From positions 46,974-110,973 of the IMG/VR virus record IMGVR_UViG_3300027770_000039: a stretch of 64,000 bases of DNA; one strand, written 5' to 3'. Origin of the DNA: a virus. Each line of letters opens with the position of its first letter. The stretch's first letter is position 1. Below are positions 9,073 through 17,913 of this stretch, one piece after another. Position numbers and translations under genes: made by a program. Under the pieces are notes generated by a model. It saw only the letters and a program-made list of their open reading frames with translations, was not told where the DNA came from and did not search any database.

Positions 9073-9719
9073 AGAAGTGGTATCCAATGCTGAGGACTTG
9101 CTTTTGCCTCAATGATAGAATTTAATGGCATAATATCATAAGCAATTGTAATTCTTGGTCCTTCCCAGTCCCAACTTCCCATAGCATGAGGGTGACCCAT
9201 TTCTGAAACAATCATTCTGTTATCTATATTGTGATTTTCAGTTTCTTTTTCAAAAACTTTGTAATAAGTAATTGATGGTTCTGCTTTTACGCAATAAAAT
9301 CCGTGAAAATAAGGAGCATAAGGACCTCCATGATCGTGCCAATCTAGTTTTCCAACTTCTGCATAATTTATGTTAAACCATCCTTGCACCATGTATTGCT
9401 GTTTATCAAAATCAATATCATAATAAGAACAAGCTTCTTTTATTACATCAGAAAGCTCTTTATACAGTTTGTAAATTCCTGGATGATAAAATTGAAAAAC
9501 ATTGTAGTCTCTCCATTTTATAGTAGAAACACTACCAGACTCTTTCCAATAGTCTGACTTGCCCACTTCTGTAATACCTTTAATGCTTAAATTTTCAATT
9601 TTAGAATATTGATCTTGTAAAAATAAAGACAAATCTTGTAAATCATTATCTAAAATCCTTTCAAAAAACTTGTGAGGTTTTCCGCTAGGTTTATTTTTTC
9701 CAGATAGGAAGTATTCCAT
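9069..9719 (-). CDS. Putative 2OG-Fe(II) oxygenase (HxH variant), paralogue of neighbour
   Basis: 216 residues. Candidate ligands are His128/His130 (DWHDHGG), His176 or His178 (MGHPHAMG) and Arg189 (GPRITIAYDI). The N-terminal HKFFERILDNDLQDL matches the downstream paralogue. The start codon directly follows the stop of the upstream gene. The C-terminal WIPLL is shared with the shorter degenerate relative encoded at 11861-12421. Substrate unknown. Confidence 0.8.
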   Translation of the reverse strand: MEYFLSGKNKPSGKPHKFFERILDNDLQDLSLFLQDQYSKIENLSIKGITEVGKSDYWKESGSVSTIKWRDYNVFQFYHPGIYKLYKELSDVIKEACSYYDIDFDKQQYMVQGWFNINYAEVGKLDWHDHGGPYAPYFHGFYCVKAEPSITYYKVFEKETENHNIDNRMIVSEMGHPHAMGSWDWEGPRITIAYDIMPLNSIIEAKASPQHWIPLL

Positions 9720-10472
9720 TTATTTCTCTTTTCTTGTGTAGTTTTTTCTTTTCCATATAAAATCTTTATAATATGAATATATTGATATTCTTCTTTTTTC
9801 TTCTTTGATTTTTTTTACCACTATGTCTTCTTTGGAGTAATCCAATGACATTTCCCAGTTTTCTCTTTTAAATGGAAAAACTTGAAATATAGGCGTTCCT
9901 TTTTTAATAGTTCCCATAAAATTTCTTTTTAGAAAAAATGCTGTAAATACTGGTGCGTTCCATTCATCGGAGTCTATAACTCCAGAAAGAGTGGTAAATG
10001 GAAGATCATGTCTATTGTGTGGGTGTGTAATTAAAATAGAATACCCTGGTGGAGTTTCGCAATGCCAAGGAATTTTCCAGCCATAATGCATTGGATGGTG
10101 TTCATGTGGAACTGCAACTTCTATCATGTTTCTTTTATCTACTAGCATAAAATTATTTGTATTTTTAATAGAAGGAAACCCATTTTTATCTAAACTTACC
10201 TCAATATCATCTTCTAGGCAAAACATATAACCTGCTGTTAAGGAATCAAAAAATGGCATACATAATTTAGTAGAGCCAGCGCTACCGTCTGTTCCTCTAT
10301 CATTTACTGGAAACAACCTTAGCAAATCATTTGAGGTTTGAAATCTGGAAAGCTTTTTATACCACTCTGGCAAATTATTTATGGCAGGAGAGGGTGCGTC
10401 ATAGTCTTTTGGTTCAAAATTAAGATTAACCTCTGCTGGGGTGAATTTAATTATTAAATTATTATCACTCAT
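9720..10472 (-). CDS. Unknown phage family A (DUF6065-like?), copy 1
   Basis: 250 residues, soluble, beta-rich. Hallmarks are LPEWYKKLSRF near the N-terminus, FDSLTAGYMFCLEDDIEV, PWHCETPPGYSILITHPHNR in the middle and GTPIFQVFPFKRENWEMSL near the C-terminus. I recall similar proteins annotated as DUF6065 but am not sure. Three of these lie in tandem here and a fourth relative is at 27038-27769. The conserved PGYS and GTP-hydrophobic-PF motifs suggest a cupin or lectin-like fold; no catalytic set is obvious. Overlaps the upstream gene by 8 nt. Confidence 0.6.
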   Translation of the reverse strand: MSDNNLIIKFTPAEVNLNFEPKDYDAPSPAINNLPEWYKKLSRFQTSNDLLRLFPVNDRGTDGSAGSTKLCMPFFDSLTAGYMFCLEDDIEVSLDKNGFPSIKNTNNFMLVDKRNMIEVAVPHEHHPMHYGWKIPWHCETPPGYSILITHPHNRHDLPFTTLSGVIDSDEWNAPVFTAFFLKRNFMGTIKKGTPIFQVFPFKRENWEMSLDYSKEDIVVKKIKEEKRRISIYSYYKDFIWKRKNYTRKEK

Positions 10473-11172
10473 TAATAATTTTTTTAATAACCTTTTCTGT
10501 AGCTTTTATAGAAATATAAAATAGTGGAGTATTTCTCTCTATTAACCTTATTTGTTTTTCATTAGATAAAAAACAAAAATCTATAAAAGTTGGTTCCTTT
10601 ATTATATCATTATTATTAGTTTTTTCAAAGGTCCCACTAGTCTCAATAATGCATATTACTGGGTCTTTTTTAATATTTTTTATACTATACTCTGCATCGC
10701 AATCAACAATCCATGGTACATATATCTTAAAAATTCTGTCCGAAACTTGTTTAAAATTATTTTTATTTAACAAGTCTTTAAAGCTTTCAATAGACAAAAA
10801 TGATGGATAAAACTGCCTAACCATAGATTTTTCAGATGCATAAAATATACTAGAAACCTGTTTATTGCTTGTTGGATGTCCTTGCCAAAGAATATCTGAA
10901 TAATTCTTGTATATTAGATTTATCTCATTTTTAGAAACTATCTCTATTTCTGGTTTGATTCCAAAATTATCTACATATAAATTTATTGGTTTTAAAACAT
11001 TATTTTTATATTTTTTTAAAACTTGATCCCAGGTTGCCCAATCATAAAAAACGTTGCATTCTTTTAAAATATCTTTAAAACTCATTGAAGACATCTCTAG
11101 CCAAGAATTAGATTCAAATGGTGCCCTTAATATGGGAAACGTTTTATTTATCGAAATATCTTTTTTGACCAC
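10465..11172 (-). CDS. Unknown phage family A, diverged copy 2
   Basis: 235 residues. Overall very diverged, but the C-terminal half keeps the family order: IYVPWIVDCDAEYSI aligns with the PWHCETPPGYSI region of its neighbour, and RNTPLFYISI aligns with the GTPIFQVFPF region. It appears to start at GTG with AGGAAA before it, overlapping the previous gene by 25 nt in another frame. Function unknown; it could be a non-catalytic partner of the adjacent copies. Confidence 0.55.
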   Translation of the reverse strand: MVKKDISINKTFPILRAPFESNSWLEMSSMSFKDILKECNVFYDWATWDQVLKKYKNNVLKPINLYVDNFGIKPEIEIVSKNEINLIYKNYSDILWQGHPTSNKQVSSIFYASEKSMVRQFYPSFLSIESFKDLLNKNNFKQVSDRIFKIYVPWIVDCDAEYSIKNIKKDPVICIIETSGTFEKTNNNDIIKEPTFIDFCFLSNEKQIRLIERNTPLFYISIKATEKVIKKIINE

Positions 11173-11879
11173 ATTTTTTTCCTATAACCATTTCTAAAAA
11201 CTGATCTAACCGAAAGTTGCTGGGCTCTAATTTGTGTATCAGAATCTTTTTCTTTATTAAGCGAGCTTTCCCAATCATCTCTCTTAAAAGGAATAATTTG
11301 AATAATTGGAGTGCCTTGTTCAATTACTCCTTTAAATCCTTTTTCTACAAAAAAAGACAAATAACCATCAGAAGCGTATTTATCTGTGTCTATCAACCCT
11401 GGGATAGCTTGTAGAGGGCTTTTTTCTCCGTGCATTGGGTTTATAAACAAACAACTATACCCTGGCTCTGTTCTGGCAACCCACATTGGATGTATTCTTA
11501 TAACTTGCTTATGAAAATTATTAGGAATAGGGTATTCTTTTATTTGTTCAGATAAATGATGAGCTAATAAAAATTTTTGAAACTCTCTTGTATCATTTGG
11601 AATATCAATTTTTAAAATATCTCCTGTAGCATCTATGCTTAAATCCATAGGGCAAAGTAAGTAATATCCAAAAGTCATAGAATCAAAAACAGCTTGACAT
11701 TTTTTTACTGTTAAAAGCATATTTCCGCTATGAACAGATGTATCATCATTTAAATAGCTTTTTTGTTTTTTCCACCACTCTGGAAGCAATGAAGATACCG
11801 ATTGAGGATTTGGGAATATTTTTTCAAGTCCTCTATACTTTGGAAGAAATTCAATCTTTATCAAACTAATGGAATCCAT
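11148..11879 (-). CDS. Unknown phage family A, copy 3
   Basis: 243 residues, clear sequence relative of the gene at 9720-10472: LPEWWKKQKSYL, FDSMTFGYYLLCPMDLSI, RTEPGYSCLFINPMHG, GLIDTDKYASDGYLSFF and GTPIIQIIPFKRDDWESSL. Starts inside the end of the upstream gene (19-nt overlap). Copy number and tandem arrangement point to local duplication. Function unknown; location suggests a virion or virion-modifying role. Confidence 0.6.
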   Translation of the reverse strand: MDSISLIKIEFLPKYRGLEKIFPNPQSVSSLLPEWWKKQKSYLNDDTSVHSGNMLLTVKKCQAVFDSMTFGYYLLCPMDLSIDATGDILKIDIPNDTREFQKFLLAHHLSEQIKEYPIPNNFHKQVIRIHPMWVARTEPGYSCLFINPMHGEKSPLQAIPGLIDTDKYASDGYLSFFVEKGFKGVIEQGTPIIQIIPFKRDDWESSLNKEKDSDTQIRAQQLSVRSVFRNGYRKKMWSKKIFR

Positions 11880-12421
11880 TTCTGATAGTATTGTCTGTGC
11901 AAATTTTGTAATGTAGATACAGAAAAATATAAAAACATACTATCTTTATTTATTGTATCACAAAAATCTATTATATCTCCTTTATCAAATAGAATTAAGG
12001 TACCTTCTGGCGTATCTATTTCTTTTTCATTAATTATCATTTTATTGTTATTGCTTTTAATTACATATATCCCAGAAAAATTTAACCTTGTTCTATCTGG
12101 AGTTGTCACCAAAAAATTGTTGACAGATTGATCTAGTAAATTTCCTAATAAATAGTAATAATTATTTTCAAAGTTTATTTTGTTTTTTTTGCACTCTTCT
12201 TTAATAATTTTAGATATTTCTAAATATAATTTGTATATTTCTTTATGGTACATTCCAAAAAAATTAAAAGTTTTATAATCAATTAAAGAAATTTTTTTTG
12301 TTTTAATTTTTGTTCTGACTCCCCATTTTGCAGAACCTACTTCTTCATACATTGAGTCAATCATATCTTTATATTGTTTATATAAGAATTCGTTTCTAAT
12401 GTTTTCTAGTTTTGTTATCAT
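11861..12421 (-). CDS. Degenerate relative of the HxH oxygenases, metal ligands lost
   Basis: 186 residues, very Lys/Asn/Ile-rich. It resembles the 216-residue oxygenase at 9069-9719: HKEIYKLYLEISKIIKEEC against HPGIYKLYKELSDVIKEAC, an SGIYVIKS strand against HGFYCVKA, and a shared C-terminal WIPL. However, the HxH motif and distal His/Arg are absent, so it cannot bind Fe(II) in the usual way. It may be a structural or regulatory paralogue. Homology is inferred by eye and is weak in the middle third. Confidence 0.5.
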   Translation of the reverse strand: MITKLENIRNEFLYKQYKDMIDSMYEEVGSAKWGVRTKIKTKKISLIDYKTFNFFGMYHKEIYKLYLEISKIIKEECKKNKINFENNYYYLLGNLLDQSVNNFLVTTPDRTRLNFSGIYVIKSNNNKMIINEKEIDTPEGTLILFDKGDIIDFCDTINKDSMFLYFSVSTLQNLHRQYYQKWIPLV

Positions 12422-12426
12422 AATTT

Positions 12427-13068
12427 TTATTTCTCTAAAATTTCATTTGGGTTTTTTTCGTAAGGTCTGAGAGAATGCCAAGTTGCTGGTAAAATAGGAT
12501 CTTTAAAGTGCTCTAAGTCTGGCTCTGTAATAATTTCTTTTGATTCTCCCAAAATTATATTTTCATTTTTTTTATTTTTTGATCTTTTAAACCTTAAAGC
12601 TAATATTAATTTAGCTGATTGTTTATGCATAGCAGATCCAGTTTTGCTTGCAGAAACACCTTGTCTAACTCTAACATTATACTTTGCCCACCAAACAGTA
12701 TATCCCAATATGGCCAATGAAATATTTATTTTTTTTCTTCTATAATAAGGCTGGCAGTAAACTCTATTTATCACAGCATCTTTACATTTTTTTATATTAT
12801 CATTTTGTATGTTTGAAATGTCTATCCATGAAGTAGGATATTCGTTATTTATAAAATTAGAAAATATTAATGTTCCAGAAGGATTTTTATCATTAAGGTA
12901 AAGGCATTCTATGCCTTTGTTTCCATTTACGTCTTGCATTAAAGTCCATTGAATCCAAGAACCTTTTATATACTTAGGGTATTTTCTAAATATTGGAAAA
13001 ATAAAACCTTTTGTTGATTTTGCACCAACAAATCCCATATTGTAAATATGCTTAACTAAATTAAGCAT
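12427..13068 (-). CDS. Hypothetical protein, unknown
   Basis: 213 residues from the ATG 5 nt after the upstream stop; the open frame extends 18 codons further upstream into the previous gene but there is no need for that. Features are an aromatic-rich N-terminal half (GSWIQWTLMQ, YPTSWIDIS), a KRSKNKKN basic patch and a C-terminal segment ending LRPYEKNPNEILEK. No recognised motif, no membrane helix. Same operon as the family A and oxygenase genes. Confidence 0.55.
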   Translation of the reverse strand: MLNLVKHIYNMGFVGAKSTKGFIFPIFRKYPKYIKGSWIQWTLMQDVNGNKGIECLYLNDKNPSGTLIFSNFINNEYPTSWIDISNIQNDNIKKCKDAVINRVYCQPYYRRKKINISLAILGYTVWWAKYNVRVRQGVSASKTGSAMHKQSAKLILALRFKRSKNKKNENIILGESKEIITEPDLEHFKDPILPATWHSLRPYEKNPNEILEK

Positions 13069-13073
13069 GCTTA

Positions 13074-14390
13074 TTAGGCAGGGGTTGTAGGGTCGGTGTC
13101 TCCTGCTGTAGAGTCTTTCCATTGCTGGTAAAGTACCTCTAGAGATTCAGAAACGCTTTGGTTTGGCTCAGTAATAACGTTAGGTGATGTTATGTCTAGT
13201 CTAACTGAGTCGTGGACTAAAGAGTTGTCTGTAAAGAATACGTCATAAGGCTCTGTGTTAATAGTAATAACTAACTCTGGTCCCTCTGAAACTCTTAGCT
13301 CAATAATTGGCTGCCAATCATTGAATGTTGGAGAGTAGATTAAATCTGTTTCTACAATTTCATTAGCTGAAATAAATCTTGCTATTCCATCTCTTTTGGT
13401 TAGAACCCAGTGTGTATTTGTATATTTATTTCCGTTAATTACATAAGTGGTCATTGCAATGTTTGCTGAAATAGACACCACTGTTGTTTCAATATCAGTA
13501 TTAATTTGTGGGGCAGCAGATGACCAAGATTCAATAATTTCTTCTAGTCCTACTCCGTCCATTGGCAAATCATCAATTGCTGCTGAGTACAGAATATCTC
13601 CTGCAGAAACGTTGTGAGCTAACACAAGACCTTCAGGAACCTTTGAATGAATTAATGTATCTGCTCCAATTGATTTTCCTGGTGTAAAGCCGAACGGGGT
13701 GAAGCCGAACGGGGTGAAGCCGAACGGGGTGAAGCCGAACGGGGTAAAGCCGAACGGTGCAAAGCTGAATGGGGTTGTAGTAATATTTCCTGAATAATTA
13801 GACCATGCTCCATTTCCATTAGCATTTCTAGCCCGCACTCTAAAGTTCCAAACAAAGTCATTGTTTTGGCTTGCAAAATCTACGCTGTTTGTTCCAACTG
13901 CTACGGTCTTATTGTCGTCTCCGCCTCCACCATTATCTTCTAAATAATAATCAATAATTGCTGATCCACCGTCTGCTGGTGTTGACCAGGAAGCTCTATT
14001 GTTTTGTGCTCCATTGTTTGCTGCTGACGGAGTTGAAATTGTATCAGGCACTGTTGTTGCAGTAATGCTATTAGACGCAGCAGATGCTGGCGAGTTTCCA
14101 ACTGCATTTGTTGCTATAACTGTAAATGTGTATGCTGTATTTGATTGTAGACCAGTTACAGACAGGGGAGATGATGCTCCTGACGCAGTGTATGATCCTG
14201 GAGAGGATGTTACTGTGTATGATGTGGCTGCAGGTGAGTCTTCTGGTAAAGAAAACGTTACATCAGCACGTCCATTATTGAATGCACGACCTGAACCTAC
14301 ATCTGTTGCGGCTACTGACGTTGGTGCTTTTGGCTCCAAAAAGTCATTTGATGCCTGTGCCTTTTTACCGAATTTCTTACCTGCTGCCAT
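13074..14390 (-). CDS. Tail fibre with fibronectin III modules, FGFTP repeat and Hint-like domain
   Basis: 438 residues. Residues about 20-205 hold two fibronectin type III modules (TSYTVTSSPGSYTASGASS, AYTFTVIATNAVG). Five FGFTP pentapeptides follow and act as a linker. The C-terminal 190 residues resemble a Hint fold: GADTLI at the start, a TNTHWVL block B like intein T-x-x-H, AGDILY and FISANEIVETDLIY strands, and DNSLVHDS near the end. The usual N-terminal Cys nucleophile is not seen, so splicing is doubtful; the domain may be structural or autoproteolytic by another residue. AGGAG precedes the ATG. Confidence 0.7.
   Translation of the reverse strand: MAAGKKFGKKAQASNDFLEPKAPTSVAATDVGSGRAFNNGRADVTFSLPEDSPAATSYTVTSSPGSYTASGASSPLSVTGLQSNTAYTFTVIATNAVGNSPASAASNSITATTVPDTISTPSAANNGAQNNRASWSTPADGGSAIIDYYLEDNGGGGDDNKTVAVGTNSVDFASQNNDFVWNFRVRARNANGNGAWSNYSGNITTTPFSFAPFGFTPFGFTPFGFTPFGFTPFGFTPGKSIGADTLIHSKVPEGLVLAHNVSAGDILYSAAIDDLPMDGVGLEEIIESWSSAAPQINTDIETTVVSISANIAMTTYVINGNKYTNTHWVLTKRDGIARFISANEIVETDLIYSPTFNDWQPIIELRVSEGPELVITINTEPYDVFFTDNSLVHDSVRLDITSPNVITEPNQSVSESLEVLYQQWKDSTAGDTDPTTPA
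13685..13775. repeat. 15-bp tandem repeat encoding FGFTP units
   Basis: Five to six near-identical 15-bp units encode the pentapeptide FGFTP in frame within the Hint-domain fibre. Copies differ at only a few bases, pointing to recent slippage expansion. It probably forms a flexible or fibrous linker whose length may vary between strains. Confidence 0.9.
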
Positions 14391-14422
14391 TTTGAATCTC
14401 CTTTTTCCTATTTAAATTTCTA

Positions 14423-16126
14423 TTACGCCATCAAGTCGCCGTAGACAACCCATGTATTTGCTGCTCTCTTAAAGAGAGTTGCAGATGACCAGGTTGTACG
14501 AAGTTTCAAACCAGGTGTTGCGTTAACAGTTACTCCACCAGCACCTGCAATTGTAACCTGACCAGTTGATGTCTGAAGGATATCAATAGAGGTTCCGACT
14601 GGGAAGTTTAGTGTTGCATCTGTTGGAATTGTAAGTGTTAGTGCTGAAGATGATCCCATTTCAATTAAGTCATCTCTTTCAGTTAATGCTGAAAGTGTAT
14701 AAGATGCTGTCTTCTGAATGATTGGTGTCCGTGATGGTACACCTTCCATTGTTTGTGTTCCGTCTGTAAATGCTACACCTGAAGCAGAGGCTGTAATTAA
14801 TCCTGTTGCTGTAATTGCTGGTGCTGTTACTGTACCAGTAAATGTTGGTGAAGCAATTGGTGACTTTGTAGCAATTGAGTTTGTAATTGTTGTTGAGAAT
14901 GATGCGTCATTTCCAAGAGCAGTTGCTAACTCATTAAGAGTATCAAGTACTGCAGGTGCTGATGCTACAAGGTTTGAAACTGCTGTTCCTACGAATGCTG
15001 TAGTTGCAACCTGTGTAGTTGATGTTCCTGCTGTTGCAGTTGGGGCAGTTGGTACACCAGTAAGTGCTGGTGAAGCAAGTGGTGCCTTTAGATCAAGTGC
15101 TGTCTGCGCTGCAGTTGAAACTGGCTTTGCTGTGTCTGCAGTATTATCAACATTTCCAAGACCAACCATTGACTTTGTAATACCAGAAACTGTTCCAGTG
15201 AAAGTTGGTGAGGCAAGGTCAGCCTTAAGTGCCAATCCTGAGTTAACAGTTGCAGTTAATGCTAATGCTGATGTGTCTGAAATACCGTGTACGCTTGTTG
15301 TATCTGCGGTGTGGGTATCTAAATTTGTTGCTGCTGTGGTAGCGGCAGCTGTAATTGCTGCTGCTCTAGCAGTTGCTTCTGCTGTAATTGCTGCGCCTCT
15401 AGCAGTTGCTTCTGCTGCGACTGCACCAGTAACATAAGTTTGATTTGCTAATACTGATGTGTCTGCAATTCCGTGTACAGATGTAGTATCATTGTTGTGA
15501 GCAGTAATTTCAGTATTGACATAGTTCATTGTTGCCAATGCTGTCATGTCTGCTACTCCGTGAACGTTTGTGCTAACCTGACCGTGTGTTGCAATTCCTG
15601 CGACTGTCTGTGTTTGAATATCGTCTACATATTTCTTAGTTGATGCATCATAATCTAATGTAGGTGTTGCAAGACCTGTGATTTTGCTATTACCCATTGC
15701 AATAGCGCCAGTCATTGTTCCGCCAGATTTTGGTAATCTAGTATTTATGCTAGTATTCATTGTAGTTACAAAATTTGCGTCATCATTGATGGCTGCTGCT
15801 AACTCGTTAAGAGTATCTAGTACTCCAGGAGCTGCGTCAATTACATTTCCTAATTGATTAATCGGCACCTGTCCTTGTGCATCTAGTGATGCTACTCCGT
15901 TGGCAACGCCTCTATCGGCTACCTCAAGATAGTCTCCAAGTGTATTTGTTAAATCTGAAGGAACAACGTTTGCATAAGCTAGGGATGTCCAAGCAGTAGA
16001 ACCTGTTCCAATTTTAGTTTTTCTAGTATCTGACTCTACGCCCATTTCTCCTGCGGCTAGAGTTGGATTTGCTGAAGTCCATTGTGCTGCGGTACCTCTG
16101 CGAATTTGAATTCTTACTGTTGACAT
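14423..16126 (-). CDS. Long tail fibre with N-terminal attachment module
   Basis: 567 residues. The N-terminus (VRIQIRRGTAAQWTSANP, LAAGEMGVESDTRKTKIG) is the well-known phage fibre module seen in Mtd/hyaluronidase-like fibres that joins the fibre to the particle. The middle is Ala/Thr-rich with repeated SVHGI and ATARAAAI segments of likely triple beta-helix or coiled coil, and the end is a beta-rich tip (SYTLSALTERDDLIEMGSS). GGGGAAT lies before the ATG. The large plus-strand open frames inside it are antisense shadows. Confidence 0.85.
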   Translation of the reverse strand: MSTVRIQIRRGTAAQWTSANPTLAAGEMGVESDTRKTKIGTGSTAWTSLAYANVVPSDLTNTLGDYLEVADRGVANGVASLDAQGQVPINQLGNVIDAAPGVLDTLNELAAAINDDANFVTTMNTSINTRLPKSGGTMTGAIAMGNSKITGLATPTLDYDASTKKYVDDIQTQTVAGIATHGQVSTNVHGVADMTALATMNYVNTEITAHNNDTTSVHGIADTSVLANQTYVTGAVAAEATARGAAITAEATARAAAITAAATTAATNLDTHTADTTSVHGISDTSALALTATVNSGLALKADLASPTFTGTVSGITKSMVGLGNVDNTADTAKPVSTAAQTALDLKAPLASPALTGVPTAPTATAGTSTTQVATTAFVGTAVSNLVASAPAVLDTLNELATALGNDASFSTTITNSIATKSPIASPTFTGTVTAPAITATGLITASASGVAFTDGTQTMEGVPSRTPIIQKTASYTLSALTERDDLIEMGSSSALTLTIPTDATLNFPVGTSIDILQTSTGQVTIAGAGGVTVNATPGLKLRTTWSSATLFKRAANTWVVYGDLMA

Positions 16127-16148
16127 TTTATTCCCCTTTTACTGCTTT

Positions 16149-16170
16149 AGTTATGATATATTATATCATT
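16149..16170 (-). promoter_or_regulatory. Possible extended -10 promoter inside a palindrome
   Basis: On the minus strand TGATATAAT fits an extended -10 box, within the near-perfect 17-bp palindrome at 16153-16169. It lies about 30 nt before the ribosome site of the long fibre gene. It could be a promoter or a simple hairpin; no -35 is obvious. Confidence 0.35.
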
Positions 16171-16178
16171 TTTTTTTG

Positions 16179-16538
16179 TTATGCTATTGAACCTGAATCA
16201 AAAACAAGTTGAAATGAAGAGGTAGAGGGATCTCCACCACTAGCTACACCAGTTGTGCCTGAATTGTCTACTCCGTTGGCTTGAACTGTGTATATAGGCT
16301 CTCCATCATAATCGATTGCCAGACCAAGGTCCATAAATGAAATTTCTTCAGATAAGTCTGGGATATCTGTTGCAAGTGCAACGTTAACCCAAGTATTATC
16401 TAATTGAATTTGTAATTTATTTGATGCTGTATCGAATCTTAAAGGGGTTGTTCCTAGTATGACTGAAGACTGGAATGTGGCAGATCCTGCGACATTGAGT
16501 CCGTTCTTTATTCTAAAGTTTTTATCTGTTGTTGCCAT
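16179..16538 (-). CDS. Small tail-fibre or chaperone-like protein
   Basis: 119 residues. The N-terminus (DKNFRIKNGLNVAGSATF) is shared with the next fibre upstream (VKNFRIKSGLVVEG), so both probably attach to the same structure. The rest is beta-rich (LGTTPLRFDTASNKLQIQL), typical of short fibre proteins. No clear ribosome site is seen; expression may be coupled to the upstream gene. Confidence 0.65.
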   Translation of the reverse strand: MATTDKNFRIKNGLNVAGSATFQSSVILGTTPLRFDTASNKLQIQLDNTWVNVALATDIPDLSEEISFMDLGLAIDYDGEPIYTVQANGVDNSGTTGVASGGDPSTSSFQLVFDSGSIA

Positions 16539-16570
16539 TTAAGTTCACATATCCCCTAATTGTTTTTTTG

Positions 16571-16592
16571 GGGAGATTTCAGGCTCTCCCCT
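16571..16592. other. Perfect hairpin between fibre genes
   Basis: GGGGAGA and TCTCCCC form a perfect 7-bp stem with an 8-nt loop. On the minus strand it is followed by a run of A rather than U, so it is not a standard terminator; it may stabilise or process the mRNA between the two fibre genes. Confidence 0.6.
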
Positions 16593-16606
16593 GGCCCTTT
16601 ATTTAA

Positions 16607-17893
16607 TTATTTAATCAATGTTCCAACTACAACAACTTCAGTGTTATTGTTTGCTGGGGTTACACGAATTCTTACATCTGAGCCAGAATAATCTGCAGTT
16701 ACTGCAGCTAACTCTGTTCCGTTTGAATATGTAATTCCATATTCAGAAACTGCTACGTTGTTAGAAGTATCAAGTGTAACTACTAGGTCTGATACCTGAG
16801 TGTGGCTACCATTTTTTGCTTTAACTACAAGCTTAGCGCTTCTGTAATCTGCTGCTGCCCATGAGATAGCAGTTGTTGCTGCAGCGGTTACAATATTTCC
16901 AGTTGTTGCTGCAACTTGCTTGGCAACAGAGTTGTAATTAATTGATGTAAATGCTGTAGTTCCGTTTTGCTGTGCTGTATTAGCTGCTGCTGCAGTTGCT
17001 TCTGCTGCTGCTTGAGCTGCGTTAGCTTTAGTTGTAGCATCTGAGGCTGCTGCAGACTGTGCTGCGTTAGCTTTAGTTGTAGCATCTGAGGCTGCTGCTG
17101 ATGTTGCTGCAGTTTGTGCTGCATCTGCTGCTGCCTTTGCATATGCAGTTGTTGCAACCTGAGTTGTATTTGTTCCTGCTGCTGCGGTTGGTGCAGTTGG
17201 TGTTCCAGTCAATGCTGGTGATGCTAGAGGAGCTTTTGTTCCTAGAGCTGTTGTAATAGTTGTTGTATAGTTAGCGTCATCATTAATTGCTGCTGCAAGT
17301 TCATTTAATGTATTAAGAAGGTCTGGTGCGCCGTCTACTAATGTACTTACTGCTGATGAAATTGCTGTATTACGGTTTGAAACCTCTGTGCTAATTGCAG
17401 ATGAAAGAGCGGATGCTGCTGTTGCTTCTGCTGCTGCTTGAGCTGCGTTGGCCTTTGAAGTAGCGTCTGCTGCTGCAGTTGCTACTGATGCTGCGTCACC
17501 TGATACTCTAAGTGCTGCTTCTGCTGCTACCTTAGTGGTTGCGTCTGATGCTGCAGTTGTTACTGATGCTGCGTCACCTGATACTCTAAGTGCTGCTTCT
17601 GCTGCTACCTTAGTGGTTGCGTCTGATGCTGCTGCAGAAATTGCTGCTGATTGAGCAGATGAAGCTGATCCATAAGCATCAAATACGCTAGCCTTTACTG
17701 TAAGATTTCCTGCACCATCAACTGCAAATGTTCCTGCGTCTACGGATTTTACAAGAGTGGCTCCTCCAACAAGGTTAAGGATGTAGGCATTTCCGCCTGT
17801 TTCTGTAAGTATATTTTGGCCATTGATTGTACCTGTTGCGCCTTCAACTACAAGACCTGATTTGATTCTAAAGTTTTTTACTACTGTTGCCAT
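16607..17893 (-). CDS. Alanine-rich tail fibre with 26-residue repeat
   Basis: 428 residues. N-terminal attachment motif VVKNFRIKSGLVVEGATG, then a long Ala/Thr/Asp-rich coiled region with a 26-residue unit (VAAEAALRVSGDAAS core) in tandem, an NELAAAINDDANYTT segment also present in the long fibre, and a C-terminal beta domain (ADYRSAKLVVKAKNGSHTQ). Shared segments between the two fibres suggest past recombination. AAGGGGAT precedes the ATG. Confidence 0.8.
   Translation of the reverse strand: MATVVKNFRIKSGLVVEGATGTINGQNILTETGGNAYILNLVGGATLVKSVDAGTFAVDGAGNLTVKASVFDAYGSASSAQSAAISAAASDATTKVAAEAALRVSGDAASVTTAASDATTKVAAEAALRVSGDAASVATAAADATSKANAAQAAAEATAASALSSAISTEVSNRNTAISSAVSTLVDGAPDLLNTLNELAAAINDDANYTTTITTALGTKAPLASPALTGTPTAPTAAAGTNTTQVATTAYAKAAADAAQTAATSAAASDATTKANAAQSAAASDATTKANAAQAAAEATAAAANTAQQNGTTAFTSINYNSVAKQVAATTGNIVTAAATTAISWAAADYRSAKLVVKAKNGSHTQVSDLVVTLDTSNNVAVSEYGITYSNGTELAAVTADYSGSDVRIRVTPANNNTEVVVVGTLIK
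17473..17628. repeat. 78-bp tandem duplication in fibre gene
   Basis: A 78-bp segment (26 codons) occurs twice in direct tandem with almost no change within the Ala-rich fibre shaft. This is likely a recent duplication that lengthens the shaft in steps of the repeat. Confidence 0.8.
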
Positions 17894-17913
17894 TTTTTAT
17901 CCCCTTTTACTGC

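Noticed and set aside
13685-13775. Short tandem repeat resembling a CRISPR array
   Set aside because: Units are 15 bp, directly adjacent without spacers, and in frame with a fibre gene. The same applies to 50034-50138 and 62799-62903.
14718-15437. 239-codon plus-strand frame in the tail fibre
   Set aside because: Low-complexity Val/Ala translation produced by the repetitive Ala/Thr-rich fibre on the other strand.
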